Shown: piece by piece, positions 1 to 6,983 of the stretch
Numbering within the stretch: the stretch's first letter is position 1
How the letters are laid out: every line of letters begins with the position of its first letter
Source of the DNA: Paraprevotella sp.
Lineage (GTDB): Bacteria; Bacteroidota; Bacteroidia; Bacteroidales; Bacteroidaceae
Reading direction: 5' to 3'
Assembly: GCA_021205005.1 (NCBI GenBank)
Contig: JAJPYK010000092.1
Coordinates: forward strand, 1-10,995
Length of the DNA stretch: 10,995 nucleotides
Program-made: the position numbers and the translations under genes
Notes under the pieces: generated by a model
What the model was told of the DNA's origin: nothing
Seen by the model: the letters and a program-made list of their open reading frames with translations, nothing else
The model's database searches: none

Positions 1-79
1 TGAGGTCTACAGGCTTGGGGGCCTTTGATCAGACACACTCGGTGAAACACTACCCGGACGGATCGTGATGACCGGCTGT

Positions 80-1396
80 TTAGCAGTACATGTTGACGAT
101 AGCTTCGTAAAGTTCCTGCTTGCCGCTGGTTTGGACGGGTTCGCCTTTTCCTTTGGCATACTTTACGAGATCCTCCAATTACAGTTTTCCCTCTTCGAAA
201 GCTTTGCCCTGACCGGCGTCGAAGCTGGCGTAACGGTCGGCCACCATCTGTTTGATGGGCGACTTCTCCAAGAGTTCGGCTGCACTTTCCAAGGCGCGGG
301 CCATGACATCCATCGCTGCGATGTGGGCGATGAATATGTCCTCCAGATCAGTGGAGTTACGGCGTGTCTTGGCGTCGAAATTCATACCTCCGTTGCCGAG
401 TCCGCCGTTACGGATGATCTGCATCATGGCCTGAATGAGTTCGTAGTTGTCGATGGGGAACTGGTCGGTATCCCATCCGTTCTGGTAGTCGCCGCGGTTG
501 GCGTCGATGGAACCCAGCATGCCGGCATCCACGGCGCAGGCCAGTTCATGTTCAAAAGTATGTCCGGCCAATGTGGCTTGGTTCACTTCGATGTTCACCT
601 TGAAATCCTTGTCCAACCCGTGTGCGCGCAGGAAGCCGATGACGGTTTCCGTGTCGGCGTCATACTGGTGTTTGGTGGGTTCCATCGGTTTCGGTTCGAC
701 GAGGAACGTACCTTTGAATCCGCGGGCGCGGGCATAGTCGCGTGCGGCTTTCAGCATTTGGGCCAGATGTTCCTTTTCGCGTTTCATGTCGGTGTTGAGC
801 AGGCTCATGTAGCCCTCACGACCGCCCCAAAATACATAGTTGCTTCCGCCCAGGGCGATGGTGGCGTCGATGGCGTTCTTGATCTGTACGGCTGCGCGCG
901 CCACGACGTCGAAGTCGGGATTCGTAGCGGCACCGTTCATATAACGCTTGTGCCCGAAGATGTTGGCCGTGCCCCACAAGAGTTTGATGTCCGTGCCGTT
1001 CATCTTCTCTTTCAGGTAAGCCGTCATCTCTTTCAGATTAGCTTCGTATTCTTCGATGGAACCACCTTCCGACACAAGGTCCACGTCGTGGGAACAGAAA
1101 TATTCTATGCCCAGCTTTTCCATGATCTCAAATCCGGCATCGGCTTTCTGTTTTCCTACGGTCAGGGCATCTGCGCCTTCGTTCCAGGGGAATGTCTTCG
1201 TGCCGCCGCCGAACTGGTCGCAGCCTTCGGCACAGAGCGTGTGCCACCAAGCCATGGCAAACTTCAGCCAGTCTTTCATTTTCTTGCCCATGATGATTTT
1301 CTCTGCGTCGTAGTAACGGTAGGCCAACGGGTTTTTGCTCTCTTTTCCTTCAAACTTGATTTTTCCTATGTGAGGAAAATACTCTTTTTTTGCCAT
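80..1396 (-). pseudogene. xylA: xylose isomerase, class II, frame interrupted by an in-frame TAA near the C-terminus
   Basis: Converts D-xylose to D-xylulose in the cytoplasm, first step of the isomerase pathway; it follows xylB by 39 bp. The ATG frame runs 405 codons to TAA at 179-181. The same frame then continues with LEDLVKYAKGKGEP and ends in EAIVNMYC before a TAA at 80-82, giving 438 codons plus stop, the usual Bacteroides XylA length. Visible class II landmarks are HDVD (103-106), VEPKP (233-237), SIDAN (296-300), WDTDQ (308-312) and NFDAK (339-343). With an offset of 2 from E. coli XylA, metal ligands E234, E270, D298, D309, D311 and D341 are present, but the residue equivalent to His271 is Gln273 ([11 protein letters not shown]). 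Ser102 replaces the Phe I recall before the catalytic His103. Family identity is certain; whether the gene is a decaying copy or a sequencing artefact is open. A stable 405-residue product would lack only the C-terminal arm but would still miss a metal ligand. Confidence 0.9.
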
Positions 1397-1435
1397 ATCT
1401 TTTTTGTTTATGAATGGATGAAAATATAGATTCGT

Positions 1436-2986
1436 TCAATGCCGTTGCTCCAGACGGCGAAGTGCTTCCAACCAGCGGCGGTAAGCCTCCTCATAGAGCG
1501 GTTGCGTGCGGAGGTCGGGTTCGATAACTTTCAGGCGTTCGAGCGTGGCGAAAGCCTCGCGGTTGTCCTTGTATATGCCTGCGCCGATGCCCGCGCCTTT
1601 GGCTGCCCCTACGGAGCCGTCGGTCTCATAAAGTTCGATGACGGCTCCGGTCACTCCGGCCAAGGTCTGGCGGAAGACCGGGCTGAGAAACATGTTGGCT
1701 TGTCCCGCATGGATCTTGTCCACTTTCATGCCCATGCCCTTCATCACGTCGATGCCGTAGCGGAAAGAGAATACGATGCCCTCTTGCGCAGCCCGTATCA
1801 GATGAGGGCGACGGTGCAGGTTGAACTGGATGCCCTCCACGGCGCATCCCGTTTCCTTGTTCTGCATGACCCGTTCGGCTCCGTTGCCGAAAGGGATGAT
1901 GCTGAGGCCCTCGCTGCCGATGGGGACTTGTTCGGCCATGCGGCTCAATGTTTCGTAGGAACAGTCTTCGGGAGCCACATTGCGGCGGATCCATGAATTC
2001 AGGATGCCCGTACCGTTGATGCAGAGCAGCACGCCCAGGCGGGTCTGTTCCGTTGCGGGGAAAGCCGACCGGTTGTAATCACCGGCCGCATGATTTACGT
2101 GGGCAAAGGTGTTTACCCGCGAAAGCGGATCGTAGTTGACCGTGCCGTTCACGCCGTAGACCACACCCGAGGTTCCGGCTGTGGAGGCGATTTCTCCGGG
2201 ATTGAACACATTCAGCGAGAGGGCGTTGTTGGGTTGGTCGCCGGCACGGTAAGTCACGGGAATGCCGGCCTTGATGCCCAGTTCTTCGGCTATGCGGGCG
2301 GTCACCCGGCCCTGTTCGCCGAACGTGGGGCGGATTTCAGGAATCAGACTTGTGTCGAACCCGAAGTGCTCCATCAGTTCCCGGCAAAGTCCGTTGCATT
2401 TGAAGTCCCAGAACATTCCCTCCGAGAGTCCGGAAACCGTGGTGCAGGCCGTGCCGGTGAGGCGCATGGCAATATAGTCGCCCGGCAGCATGATTTTATG
2501 GGTTTTCTCGTAGATCTCGGGTTCATGCTCTTTCACCCAGGCCAGTTTGCAGGCCGTGAAGTTGCCCGGAGAATTCAGCAGGTGTTCCAGGCAGAAGTCC
2601 TGTCCGAGGGCCTGCATGGCTTCGTTGCCGTAGGGGACGGCACGCGAGTCGCACCAGATGATGGCCGGGCGCAGGGCCTGTTGCTCACGGTTTACGCAGA
2701 CCAGTCCGTGCATTTGGTAACTGATGCCGATGGCCGCCAGTCCGTCTTTCAGTACGGCCATGCTGCAACCGGCCCGTTCGGCAGCCGTGGCCAAAGCTTC
2801 GGCCGTGGCGTTCTTCAGGTCGTCCCACCACGATTCGGGATCCTGTTCGGCCCATCCGGCTTTCAAACTGAGGATGGGAGCCTCTTGTTTAGGAAAGAAA
2901 GCGTTGCTCAGGGTTCTTCCGCTTTGTGCGTCGACCACGCATGCCTTGACCGAAGAACTGCCTATGTCATATCCGATGAGGTACAT
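1436..2986 (-). CDS. xylB: xylulokinase (FGGY carbohydrate kinase)
   Basis: Phosphorylates D-xylulose with ATP to xylulose 5-phosphate, feeding the pentose phosphate pathway; cytoplasmic. The 516-residue frame is intact. Visible FGGY landmarks in order are the N-terminal phosphate loop DIGSSSVKACVVD (7-19), substrate-site QMHG (91-94) and WCDSRA (111-116), AGDQPNNAL (248-256) with the likely catalytic base Asp250, the second phosphate loop STAGTSGVV (268-276), and a glycine-rich DGSVGAAKGAGIGAG near the C-terminus (456-470). It is first in the xylB-xylA operon. Both starts are preceded by the same AAAAGATATG string, an A-rich leader typical of Bacteroidetes rather than a Shine-Dalgarno site. 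About 11 residues around 300-312 look like an insertion relative to the Bacteroides protein as I recall it (about 498 residues). Confidence 0.96.
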   Translation of the reverse strand: MYLIGYDIGSSSVKACVVDAQSGRTLSNAFFPKQEAPILSLKAGWAEQDPESWWDDLKNATAEALATAAERAGCSMAVLKDGLAAIGISYQMHGLVCVNREQQALRPAIIWCDSRAVPYGNEAMQALGQDFCLEHLLNSPGNFTACKLAWVKEHEPEIYEKTHKIMLPGDYIAMRLTGTACTTVSGLSEGMFWDFKCNGLCRELMEHFGFDTSLIPEIRPTFGEQGRVTARIAEELGIKAGIPVTYRAGDQPNNALSLNVFNPGEIASTAGTSGVVYGVNGTVNYDPLSRVNTFAHVNHAAGDYNRSAFPATEQTRLGVLLCINGTGILNSWIRRNVAPEDCSYETLSRMAEQVPIGSEGLSIIPFGNGAERVMQNKETGCAVEGIQFNLHRRPHLIRAAQEGIVFSFRYGIDVMKGMGMKVDKIHAGQANMFLSPVFRQTLAGVTGAVIELYETDGSVGAAKGAGIGAGIYKDNREAFATLERLKVIEPDLRTQPLYEEAYRRWLEALRRLEQRH

Positions 2987-3030
2987 ATCTTTTGATGTGT
3001 TTTTTAGGTTTACGGTATTGTTGATAGCGG

Positions 3031-3038
3031 CAAATATA
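3031..3038 (-). promoter_or_regulatory. candidate -7 box of the xylB-xylA promoter
   Basis: On the minus strand these bases read TATATTTG, a full match to the Bacteroidetes sigma-ABfr -7 consensus TAnnTTTG. It lies about 45 bp ahead of the xylB ATG, implying a leader of roughly 35-40 nt. No convincing -33 TTTG is seen at the usual spacing, so the promoter may depend on an activator. The assignment rests on motif match and position only. Confidence 0.5.
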
Positions 3039-3109
3039 GCAGAGTTTTCCGTAAAATGCTTCTTGAGAGGTTTGAAAGAAACTTATGTCGGGACCGGAAA
3101 GGATGTTTT

Positions 3110-3125
3110 TCTGATTTATATCAGA
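3110..3125. promoter_or_regulatory. Crp/Fnr-type palindromic operator candidate
   Basis: TCTGAT-TTAT-ATCAGA is a perfect inverted repeat with 6-bp arms and a 4-bp spacer. Its core TGAT-N4-ATCA is the same as the core of the FNR-type site TTGAT-N4-ATCAA. It sits in the divergent xylB/regulator intergenic region beside a gene for a Crp/Fnr-family protein. Its centre is about 62 bp upstream of the start site implied by the regulator's putative -7 box and about 93 bp upstream of the one implied for xylB. Binding by the adjacent regulator is inference. Confidence 0.45.
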
Positions 3126-3165
3126 TTTTCCGCGTGCGGTTCGGCTTTAATCGGCCGGATTTATG

Positions 3166-3173
3166 TATCTTCG
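3166..3173 (+). promoter_or_regulatory. candidate -7 box of the Crp/Fnr-family regulator gene
   Basis: TATCTTCG differs at one base from TAnnTTTG. A weak TTCG (3140-3143) lies 22 bp upstream, slightly beyond the usual -33 spacing. A near-palindrome, AATCGGCCGGATT (3149-3161), fills the spacer and could be another operator. Transcription would begin near the ATG at 3178, giving a leaderless or very short-leader mRNA, or making the ATG at 3193 the true start. This is a weak call. Confidence 0.3.
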
Positions 3174-3177
3174 CTTC

Positions 3178-3801
3178 ATGGATTCTAAGGATATGAAGAT
3201 AGAGGCGGAAAAGGATTTTCGTGCCGATACGATACCGGTTTTTGCCGCTTTGTCGGAAGAGGAGCGTCGGGTTTTGTCGGACATCCTGGTGATGCGTAAG
3301 GTGCGGAAAAACGAGATGGTGGTCCGTGACGGACAGATTTGTCGTCACATGGTCTACGTGTGCCGCGGACTGTTGCGGCAATACTATTTTAAGAACGGCC
3401 GCGAGATCACCGAACATTTCACCTGCGAAGGCCACATAGCCTATTGCATCGAAAGCATATTCAAGGACAAGCCGTCGCATCTGATGATGGAGGCCTTGGA
3501 AAACAGTGAACTGTGTCTGATTCCTTATGTCCGGCTGGTGGAACTGTCCCTGTCTTATCGGGGCATTGCGGAGTGGCTGCGCCATTTTCTGGAAAACAAT
3601 TTGATTTTGCATCAGGTGAAGGCCGATTCATGGCGTTTCGAGTCGGCACGCGAACGTTACGAACGTTTCCTGAGGGAGTTTCCCACCGTGGCCAACCGGG
3701 CATCGGTCAACGACATGGCTTCTTATTTGCTCATGACGCCCGAGTCGCTGAGCCGGGTCAGGACGGCGGTGTCAAACGTTTCGAACAAGAAGCAGGGCTG
3801 A
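3178..3801 (+). CDS. Crp/Fnr-family transcriptional regulator (cyclic-nucleotide-binding-like domain plus HTH)
   Basis: Predicted cytoplasmic DNA-binding regulator, 207 residues from the chosen ATG. An N-terminal cNMP-binding-like beta-barrel covers roughly residues 15-125 (FAALSEEERRVL, VVRDGQICRHMVYVCRGLLRQYY, REITEHFTCEG). A dimerisation helix follows, then a C-terminal Crp-type winged helix with ASVNDMASYLLMTPESLSRVR as the HTH. Starts at 3163, 3178 and 3193 share the frame. I chose 3178 because 3163 overlaps the putative -7 box; 3193 (MKIEAEK) is also possible. The typical FNR iron-sulfur cysteine cluster is not evident. The divergent arrangement with xylB-xylA and the palindrome between them suggest local control of xylose genes and/or autoregulation, but the effector is unknown. 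Family assignment is firm, the regulon is inferred. Confidence 0.88.
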   Translation: MDSKDMKIEAEKDFRADTIPVFAALSEEERRVLSDILVMRKVRKNEMVVRDGQICRHMVYVCRGLLRQYYFKNGREITEHFTCEGHIAYCIESIFKDKPSHLMMEALENSELCLIPYVRLVELSLSYRGIAEWLRHFLENNLILHQVKADSWRFESARERYERFLREFPTVANRASVNDMASYLLMTPESLSRVRTAVSNVSNKKQG

Positions 3802-3935
3802 GGCTCTGAACGTAAAGAAGAATTACTATATTCTCCGTGCCCCTCAGACGCCATGCGGTGACTTTCTATCCCGTTGATAATGAATGTTGTATGTAAATTA
3901 GTTCAGGCGGCTTGATCGGGGTCAGCCGAAAAAGA

Positions 3936-3964
3936 AAAAATCTGCCGCAGATCGACAGATTTTT
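3936..3964. repeat. 9-bp perfect inverted repeat, possible bidirectional terminator
   Basis: AAAAATCTG (3936-3944) and CAGATTTTT (3956-3964) are perfect inverted arms around an 11-base loop. The A-rich 5' arm and T-rich 3' arm are the same seen from either strand, which is the layout of a bidirectional terminator between convergent genes. The stem is AT-rich and weak, and it lies 134 bp and 239 bp from the two stop codons, so termination is only a possibility. Confidence 0.4.
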
Positions 3965-3976
3965 CTCCGCAGATCG
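3945..3976. repeat. direct repeat of CCGCAGATCG, two copies
   Basis: The 10-mer CCGCAGATCG occurs at 3945-3954 and 3967-3976, a 22-bp period, with the first copy inside the loop of the inverted repeat. The second copy continues to GCGG, forming CCGC...GCGG arms. CGCAGAT-rich units of this kind occur as dispersed intergenic repeats in many Bacteroidetes as I recall, so this may be a remnant of such an element. Confidence 0.45.
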
Positions 3977-4203
3977 GCGGATCGTTTGGCGCAGGAAAAA
4001 ACAAGATGCAGCGCATGTTCGAATTTTTTTGTCAGTGCGGGGCATTCCCATTTTTCCCGTGTCATCGCGATACTGTGACGGGACTTCGGTTATTTCCCCA
4101 TGCAATAGAGAGCATGTAGTTTTAATCCTTATGACTTTTGTGCGTACGGTTGGTTACTCATCAATCCTGCCATGAAACGCAAATTTGTATGCCCCGCGGT
4201 ATT

Positions 4204-5022
4204 TCATTTAATGATAGACGTTTGCGGGTTGCGTACGCCCTTGGCTTCCGTCAGGAAAGCCTTGGCACTTCCGAAGCGCAGATACATGTCCAGTCTGACC
4301 GGCAGGTGGTTTTTGTCATCGGTGATGTAGAATGTAACGACTTCCTTTTCTTTGCCGTTGTCATATTCCACGAAAGAGAAGACCAGACAACGATATTTGG
4401 TTTTGCTTTTTTCGGTCTTGAATACTTTCTTTCCCCGGTAGATCAAGGTCTGTCCTTCTACTTTTCCTCCGTCCACCATGGGGAAATGTATCTTTTGCCC
4501 CACCTTGTAATTAGAGGCGTCGAACGAACGGGCTCGGAGCATCATGCTGAGCATGTCGTATACGCAGACACTGCTCTGTTGGTTGTTTTGTCGTATTTCT
4601 CCTTTGTGCGTCCTGAAGCGCATTTTGGTCTGGTTCTTCCCGTTGTCGTAGCTGTACCAGGCTTCGTCTACCGTGTAGCGATCGCCTTCGAGTGCCCCCT
4701 TGCGATAATAATAAGGTACCATGTCTTCGTTGACTACGCTGATCAATGTGTCGCGCAAGACAAACAGTCGGTCGGCTGCCTTATTGCCTCTGGTGATCAG
4801 ATGGCAACGGTAAGCATTCTCGCCGTTGTATTTGGTCCCTTTGATGCTCATGTTGGCCGATCCGACCGTCACCCAAATGAATTTCCAGTTGAAATAGAGT
4901 TTGTAGGAAAAGTCTTCTCCTGCCGAGAATGCGTCGTTTTCGGCTGTGCATTGTGCTTGGATGGGAATGGATGCCGCTCCCGATAAGATGAGCAGGAGTC
5001 CTAATATGATTTTCTTTTTCAT
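4204..5022 (-). CDS. exported DUF3108 domain-containing protein
   Basis: A 272-residue protein. A signal peptide (MKKK, then hydrophobic core IILGLLLILSGAASIPI, likely cleavage after IQA near residue 23) directs export to the periplasm or outer envelope. The Cys at residue 25 is in QAQC, which is not a lipobox. The mature part has the beta-rich DUF3108 pattern: AGEDFSYKLYFNWKFIWVTVGSA near the start, YDMLSMMLRAR in the middle, and VTFYITDDKNHLPVRLDMYLRFGSAKAFL near the end. It is last in a three-gene operon, starting 16 bp after the lipoprotein stop. The molecular function of DUF3108 proteins is not established to my knowledge. Family call is from recalled pattern and is fairly confident. Confidence 0.85.
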   Translation of the reverse strand: MKKKIILGLLLILSGAASIPIQAQCTAENDAFSAGEDFSYKLYFNWKFIWVTVGSANMSIKGTKYNGENAYRCHLITRGNKAADRLFVLRDTLISVVNEDMVPYYYRKGALEGDRYTVDEAWYSYDNGKNQTKMRFRTHKGEIRQNNQQSSVCVYDMLSMMLRARSFDASNYKVGQKIHFPMVDGGKVEGQTLIYRGKKVFKTEKSKTKYRCLVFSFVEYDNGKEKEVVTFYITDDKNHLPVRLDMYLRFGSAKAFLTEAKGVRNPQTSIIK

Positions 5023-5038
5023 GATGATCGTTTTTTAA

Positions 5039-6970
5039 TTATCTGTTCCGATACTTCGGATCGTCTTGCGGCGTGATTTTCTTTTTGGCGTCCGGTTTCT
5101 GTTTGGTGATGGCCTCCGGTTTCTGTTTATTTAGCGGGATGCCTCTTACGTCCCAGTCTTGTTCCACCTCCCAACGCGCTTTCAGCGAGAGCTGTTTGGG
5201 AAAATAGAACACCTCTTCGGGCTCTTGCTGGGTGGCATAATCGCCTGTGGTCCATTCTCCGTCGCCATTTCTGTCGATGAATAGCCGGAGATAATAGTCT
5301 CCCGGTTTGAGATAAAAGAAGTCGGCCCGGTTGTTTACGGCTTTTACGCTCCGTATGACCTTGTCGCTGTTGTCCATCAATTGGACTACGGCGCCTGTGT
5401 CCGGCAATATCAGTCGGATGAAAAGCGAACTGAATTCGTCTTCGGGAGTGGCAGAGATTTCTTTTTTGATGGGGAGAGTTTCTTTCCCCAATATGCTTCT
5501 TATGGCGTTGCTGTCTGTTTCGAGTTTATATTTTTCTCCCGGCTGCCATTCGGCATAGAGCATATAACTTCGTATGTCGCCTTTTACCGGCAGGAACAGG
5601 AACGGTTCTTCTATCCACAGGCTGTCTTTCTGTTTGTAGAAATGCAGGGCCGTGGTGTCTACGCTCGCGACCGGTTCGTCAATGGTGAATTCGATGTTGT
5701 CTGTCGGTGCGATGCCGCCGCTGGGCTGCATCTTGAAGTTGAGGCTCTGATGGAGATAGGGGTTGGCCTGAGGCACGTATTTCTCCTTTTGGCGTTTCAT
5801 CAGTTTCTTTTGCTGGTTGTCCCAGTCTTCGATTTTTTCCTGTTGGTCTTTCAGTTGGCGTGTCCGGGTAGTTTTTGCCACCAGTTCGAGGGTGTCCGTG
5901 CGGTAGCTTAACTGCCCCAGCGTATCGGTATCCAGATAAGTCAGGCTGAACGAAAGCGTGTCTTTGTTGGATATGAGCGTGTCGGTGATCCAATAAGTCA
6001 GCGTGTCGTTGAGTTGCGAGCGCTCCAGCAGCATGTCGTTCGGCGTGTAGTTGAAGTTCAGTCCCTTAAGCACGGGAATCGTGTCGGACGGGGCAGTGAA
6101 GTAGATCGTGAACATGTCCGGTATGTTACGCTCCGTCTTTAGCAGATGAAGGTCCTGATTGGCTTCGGTGAACGCGCGGAGAACGATGTTATCCGGATAG
6201 AAATGCGTGAAGTGCACGGTTTTGATGGTGTCGATGTGCGTGCTGTCGATCCAAGTGGTGTCTTGACGGGTATCGGGCGCACTCGAAGGGGAGATGACGA
6301 TGGAGTCGAAAGCGATCTTCTCGCTTTTCTGACTGAAACGGAAGTCTCCGTCCATATCTTGTAAGCCGTAGATGCGGTATTTGCCCGGAGCCACTCCTTT
6401 GATGGAGAACTGTCCGCTTCCGTTCGTGCGCGATACGCGGGCGAAGGGTCGGGTGGTGAAAGCCGTATCGGACAGGTCGGAATACAGGCCCACCATCATG
6501 CCTTTGACGGGTTCCAGGTTCTCGGCTTCGAGCAGTGTGCCGGACACTTCCATGCTGTCTATTTCCGCTCCGGTGGAGAAGGCGTAGGTGAAATTACCCA
6601 TCGGGTTGCCTTCGTTGTTGTCGACAATGGCATCCGAAAAATCTATCGTGTAGGTCGTGTTGCTTTTGAGACTGTCGTGGAGCGTGATATGAATCTTCTT
6701 TCCTGCGGTCCGGATGTCCGGCATTTCATTTTGGGGCGGTGAAACGACGACTTTGTCCGACGCGTTTTCGAGTACGATGTATTCATCGAAAGAAAGGGTC
6801 AGCTTCTTGTCCTGGTTGTTGGTCGACATGTTGGCCGGTTGGCACTTCACTACCTTGGGAGGCGTGTAGTCTCTCGGACCTCCGTCGGGGCTTCCGATAC
6901 TGGCACAGGCTGCCAGGATCATGATGAAACAGATGACGATGATGGGATATGGATGCAGTCTTTTGGGCAT
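5039..6970 (-). CDS. large Ig-like domain-containing lipoprotein
   Basis: A 643-residue protein with a type II signal peptide: basic start MPKRLH, hydrophobic segment, lipobox LAAC with the lipidated Cys at 22, then the ASIGSPDGGPRDYTPP linker typical of Bacteroidales surface lipoproteins. Residues about 37-134 form a Big_5/SbsA-like Ig domain (PPKVVKCQPA to NFTYAFSTG). Residues about 140-212 resemble a carboxypeptidase-regulatory or prealbumin-like beta domain ending in GKYRIYGLQDMDGDFRF. Residues about 367-397 are highly charged and probably coiled coil (RQLKDQQEKIEDWDNQQKKL). A second such beta domain ends in DYYLRLFIDRNGDGEWTTGD (559-578). The C-terminus is Lys/Pro/Gln rich with a two-copy 8-residue repeat. 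It lies 13 bp after the GH3-like gene and 16 bp before the DUF3108 gene, so it is co-transcribed with both. The specific function is unknown. Confidence 0.88.
   Translation of the reverse strand: MPKRLHPYPIIVICFIMILAACASIGSPDGGPRDYTPPKVVKCQPANMSTNNQDKKLTLSFDEYIVLENASDKVVVSPPQNEMPDIRTAGKKIHITLHDSLKSNTTYTIDFSDAIVDNNEGNPMGNFTYAFSTGAEIDSMEVSGTLLEAENLEPVKGMMVGLYSDLSDTAFTTRPFARVSRTNGSGQFSIKGVAPGKYRIYGLQDMDGDFRFSQKSEKIAFDSIVISPSSAPDTRQDTTWIDSTHIDTIKTVHFTHFYPDNIVLRAFTEANQDLHLLKTERNIPDMFTIYFTAPSDTIPVLKGLNFNYTPNDMLLERSQLNDTLTYWITDTLISNKDTLSFSLTYLDTDTLGQLSYRTDTLELVAKTTRTRQLKDQQEKIEDWDNQQKKLMKRQKEKYVPQANPYLHQSLNFKMQPSGGIAPTDNIEFTIDEPVASVDTTALHFYKQKDSLWIEEPFLFLPVKGDIRSYMLYAEWQPGEKYKLETDSNAIRSILGKETLPIKKEISATPEDEFSSLFIRLILPDTGAVVQLMDNSDKVIRSVKAVNNRADFFYLKPGDYYLRLFIDRNGDGEWTTGDYATQQEPEEVFYFPKQLSLKARWEVEQDWDVRGIPLNKQKPEAITKQKPDAKKKITPQDDPKYRNR
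5091..5128. repeat. two-copy 24-bp-period repeat in the lipoprotein C-terminus
   Basis: TCCGGTTTCTGTTT occurs at 5091-5104 and 5115-5128. It encodes the paired KQKPEA / KQKPDA segments of the lipoprotein's positively charged tail, and looks like a small in-frame duplication that preserved the 8-codon period. Confidence 0.6.
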
Positions 6971-6983
6971 GTGTTGTCGTTTA

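Larger units (their letters stand above)
3802..4203. other. gene-free gap between convergent genes
   Basis: This stretch separates the 3' ends of the plus-strand regulator and the minus-strand DUF3108 gene. I recognise no gene in it. Open frames of 79 codons (minus, 3866-4105) and 87 codons (plus, 3912-4175) are rich in Arg and Cys, overlap each other on opposite strands and match no family I know. Visible structure is limited to the inverted and direct repeats at 3936-3976 and a loose hairpin around 4055-4083 (CCCGT...ACGGG arms) lacking a T-tract on its 3' side in either direction. Confidence 0.6.

Noticed and set aside
1..79. Possible start of a transporter gene or terminator downstream of xylA
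   Set aside because: No convincing start codon, coding pattern or strong hairpin is visible; only a 4-bp AGGC/GCCT stem near 10-25.
65..1429. A 454-codon plus-strand open frame covering all of xylA
   Set aside because: It is the antisense shadow of xylA produced by its codon bias. The protein is low-complexity in Phe, Val, His and Gly and matches no family, while the minus strand encodes clear XylA.
4055..4083. Hairpin-like CCCGT...ACGGG as a terminator for the DUF3108 gene
   Set aside because: The stem has only 5 clean pairs, and no T-tract follows it on the appropriate strand.
3866..4175. Overlapping opposite-strand open frames of 79 and 87 codons in the convergent gap
   Set aside because: Neither has a recognisable domain, plausible composition or promoter, and each runs through the repeat cluster. 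I treat them as chance.
4037..4197. GCGGGGCAT (4037-4045) and its inverted copy ATGCCCCGC (4189-4197)
   Set aside because: A 9-bp inverted pair 140 bp apart is close to what chance gives in a 400-bp region, and no mobile-element ends or target duplications are present.
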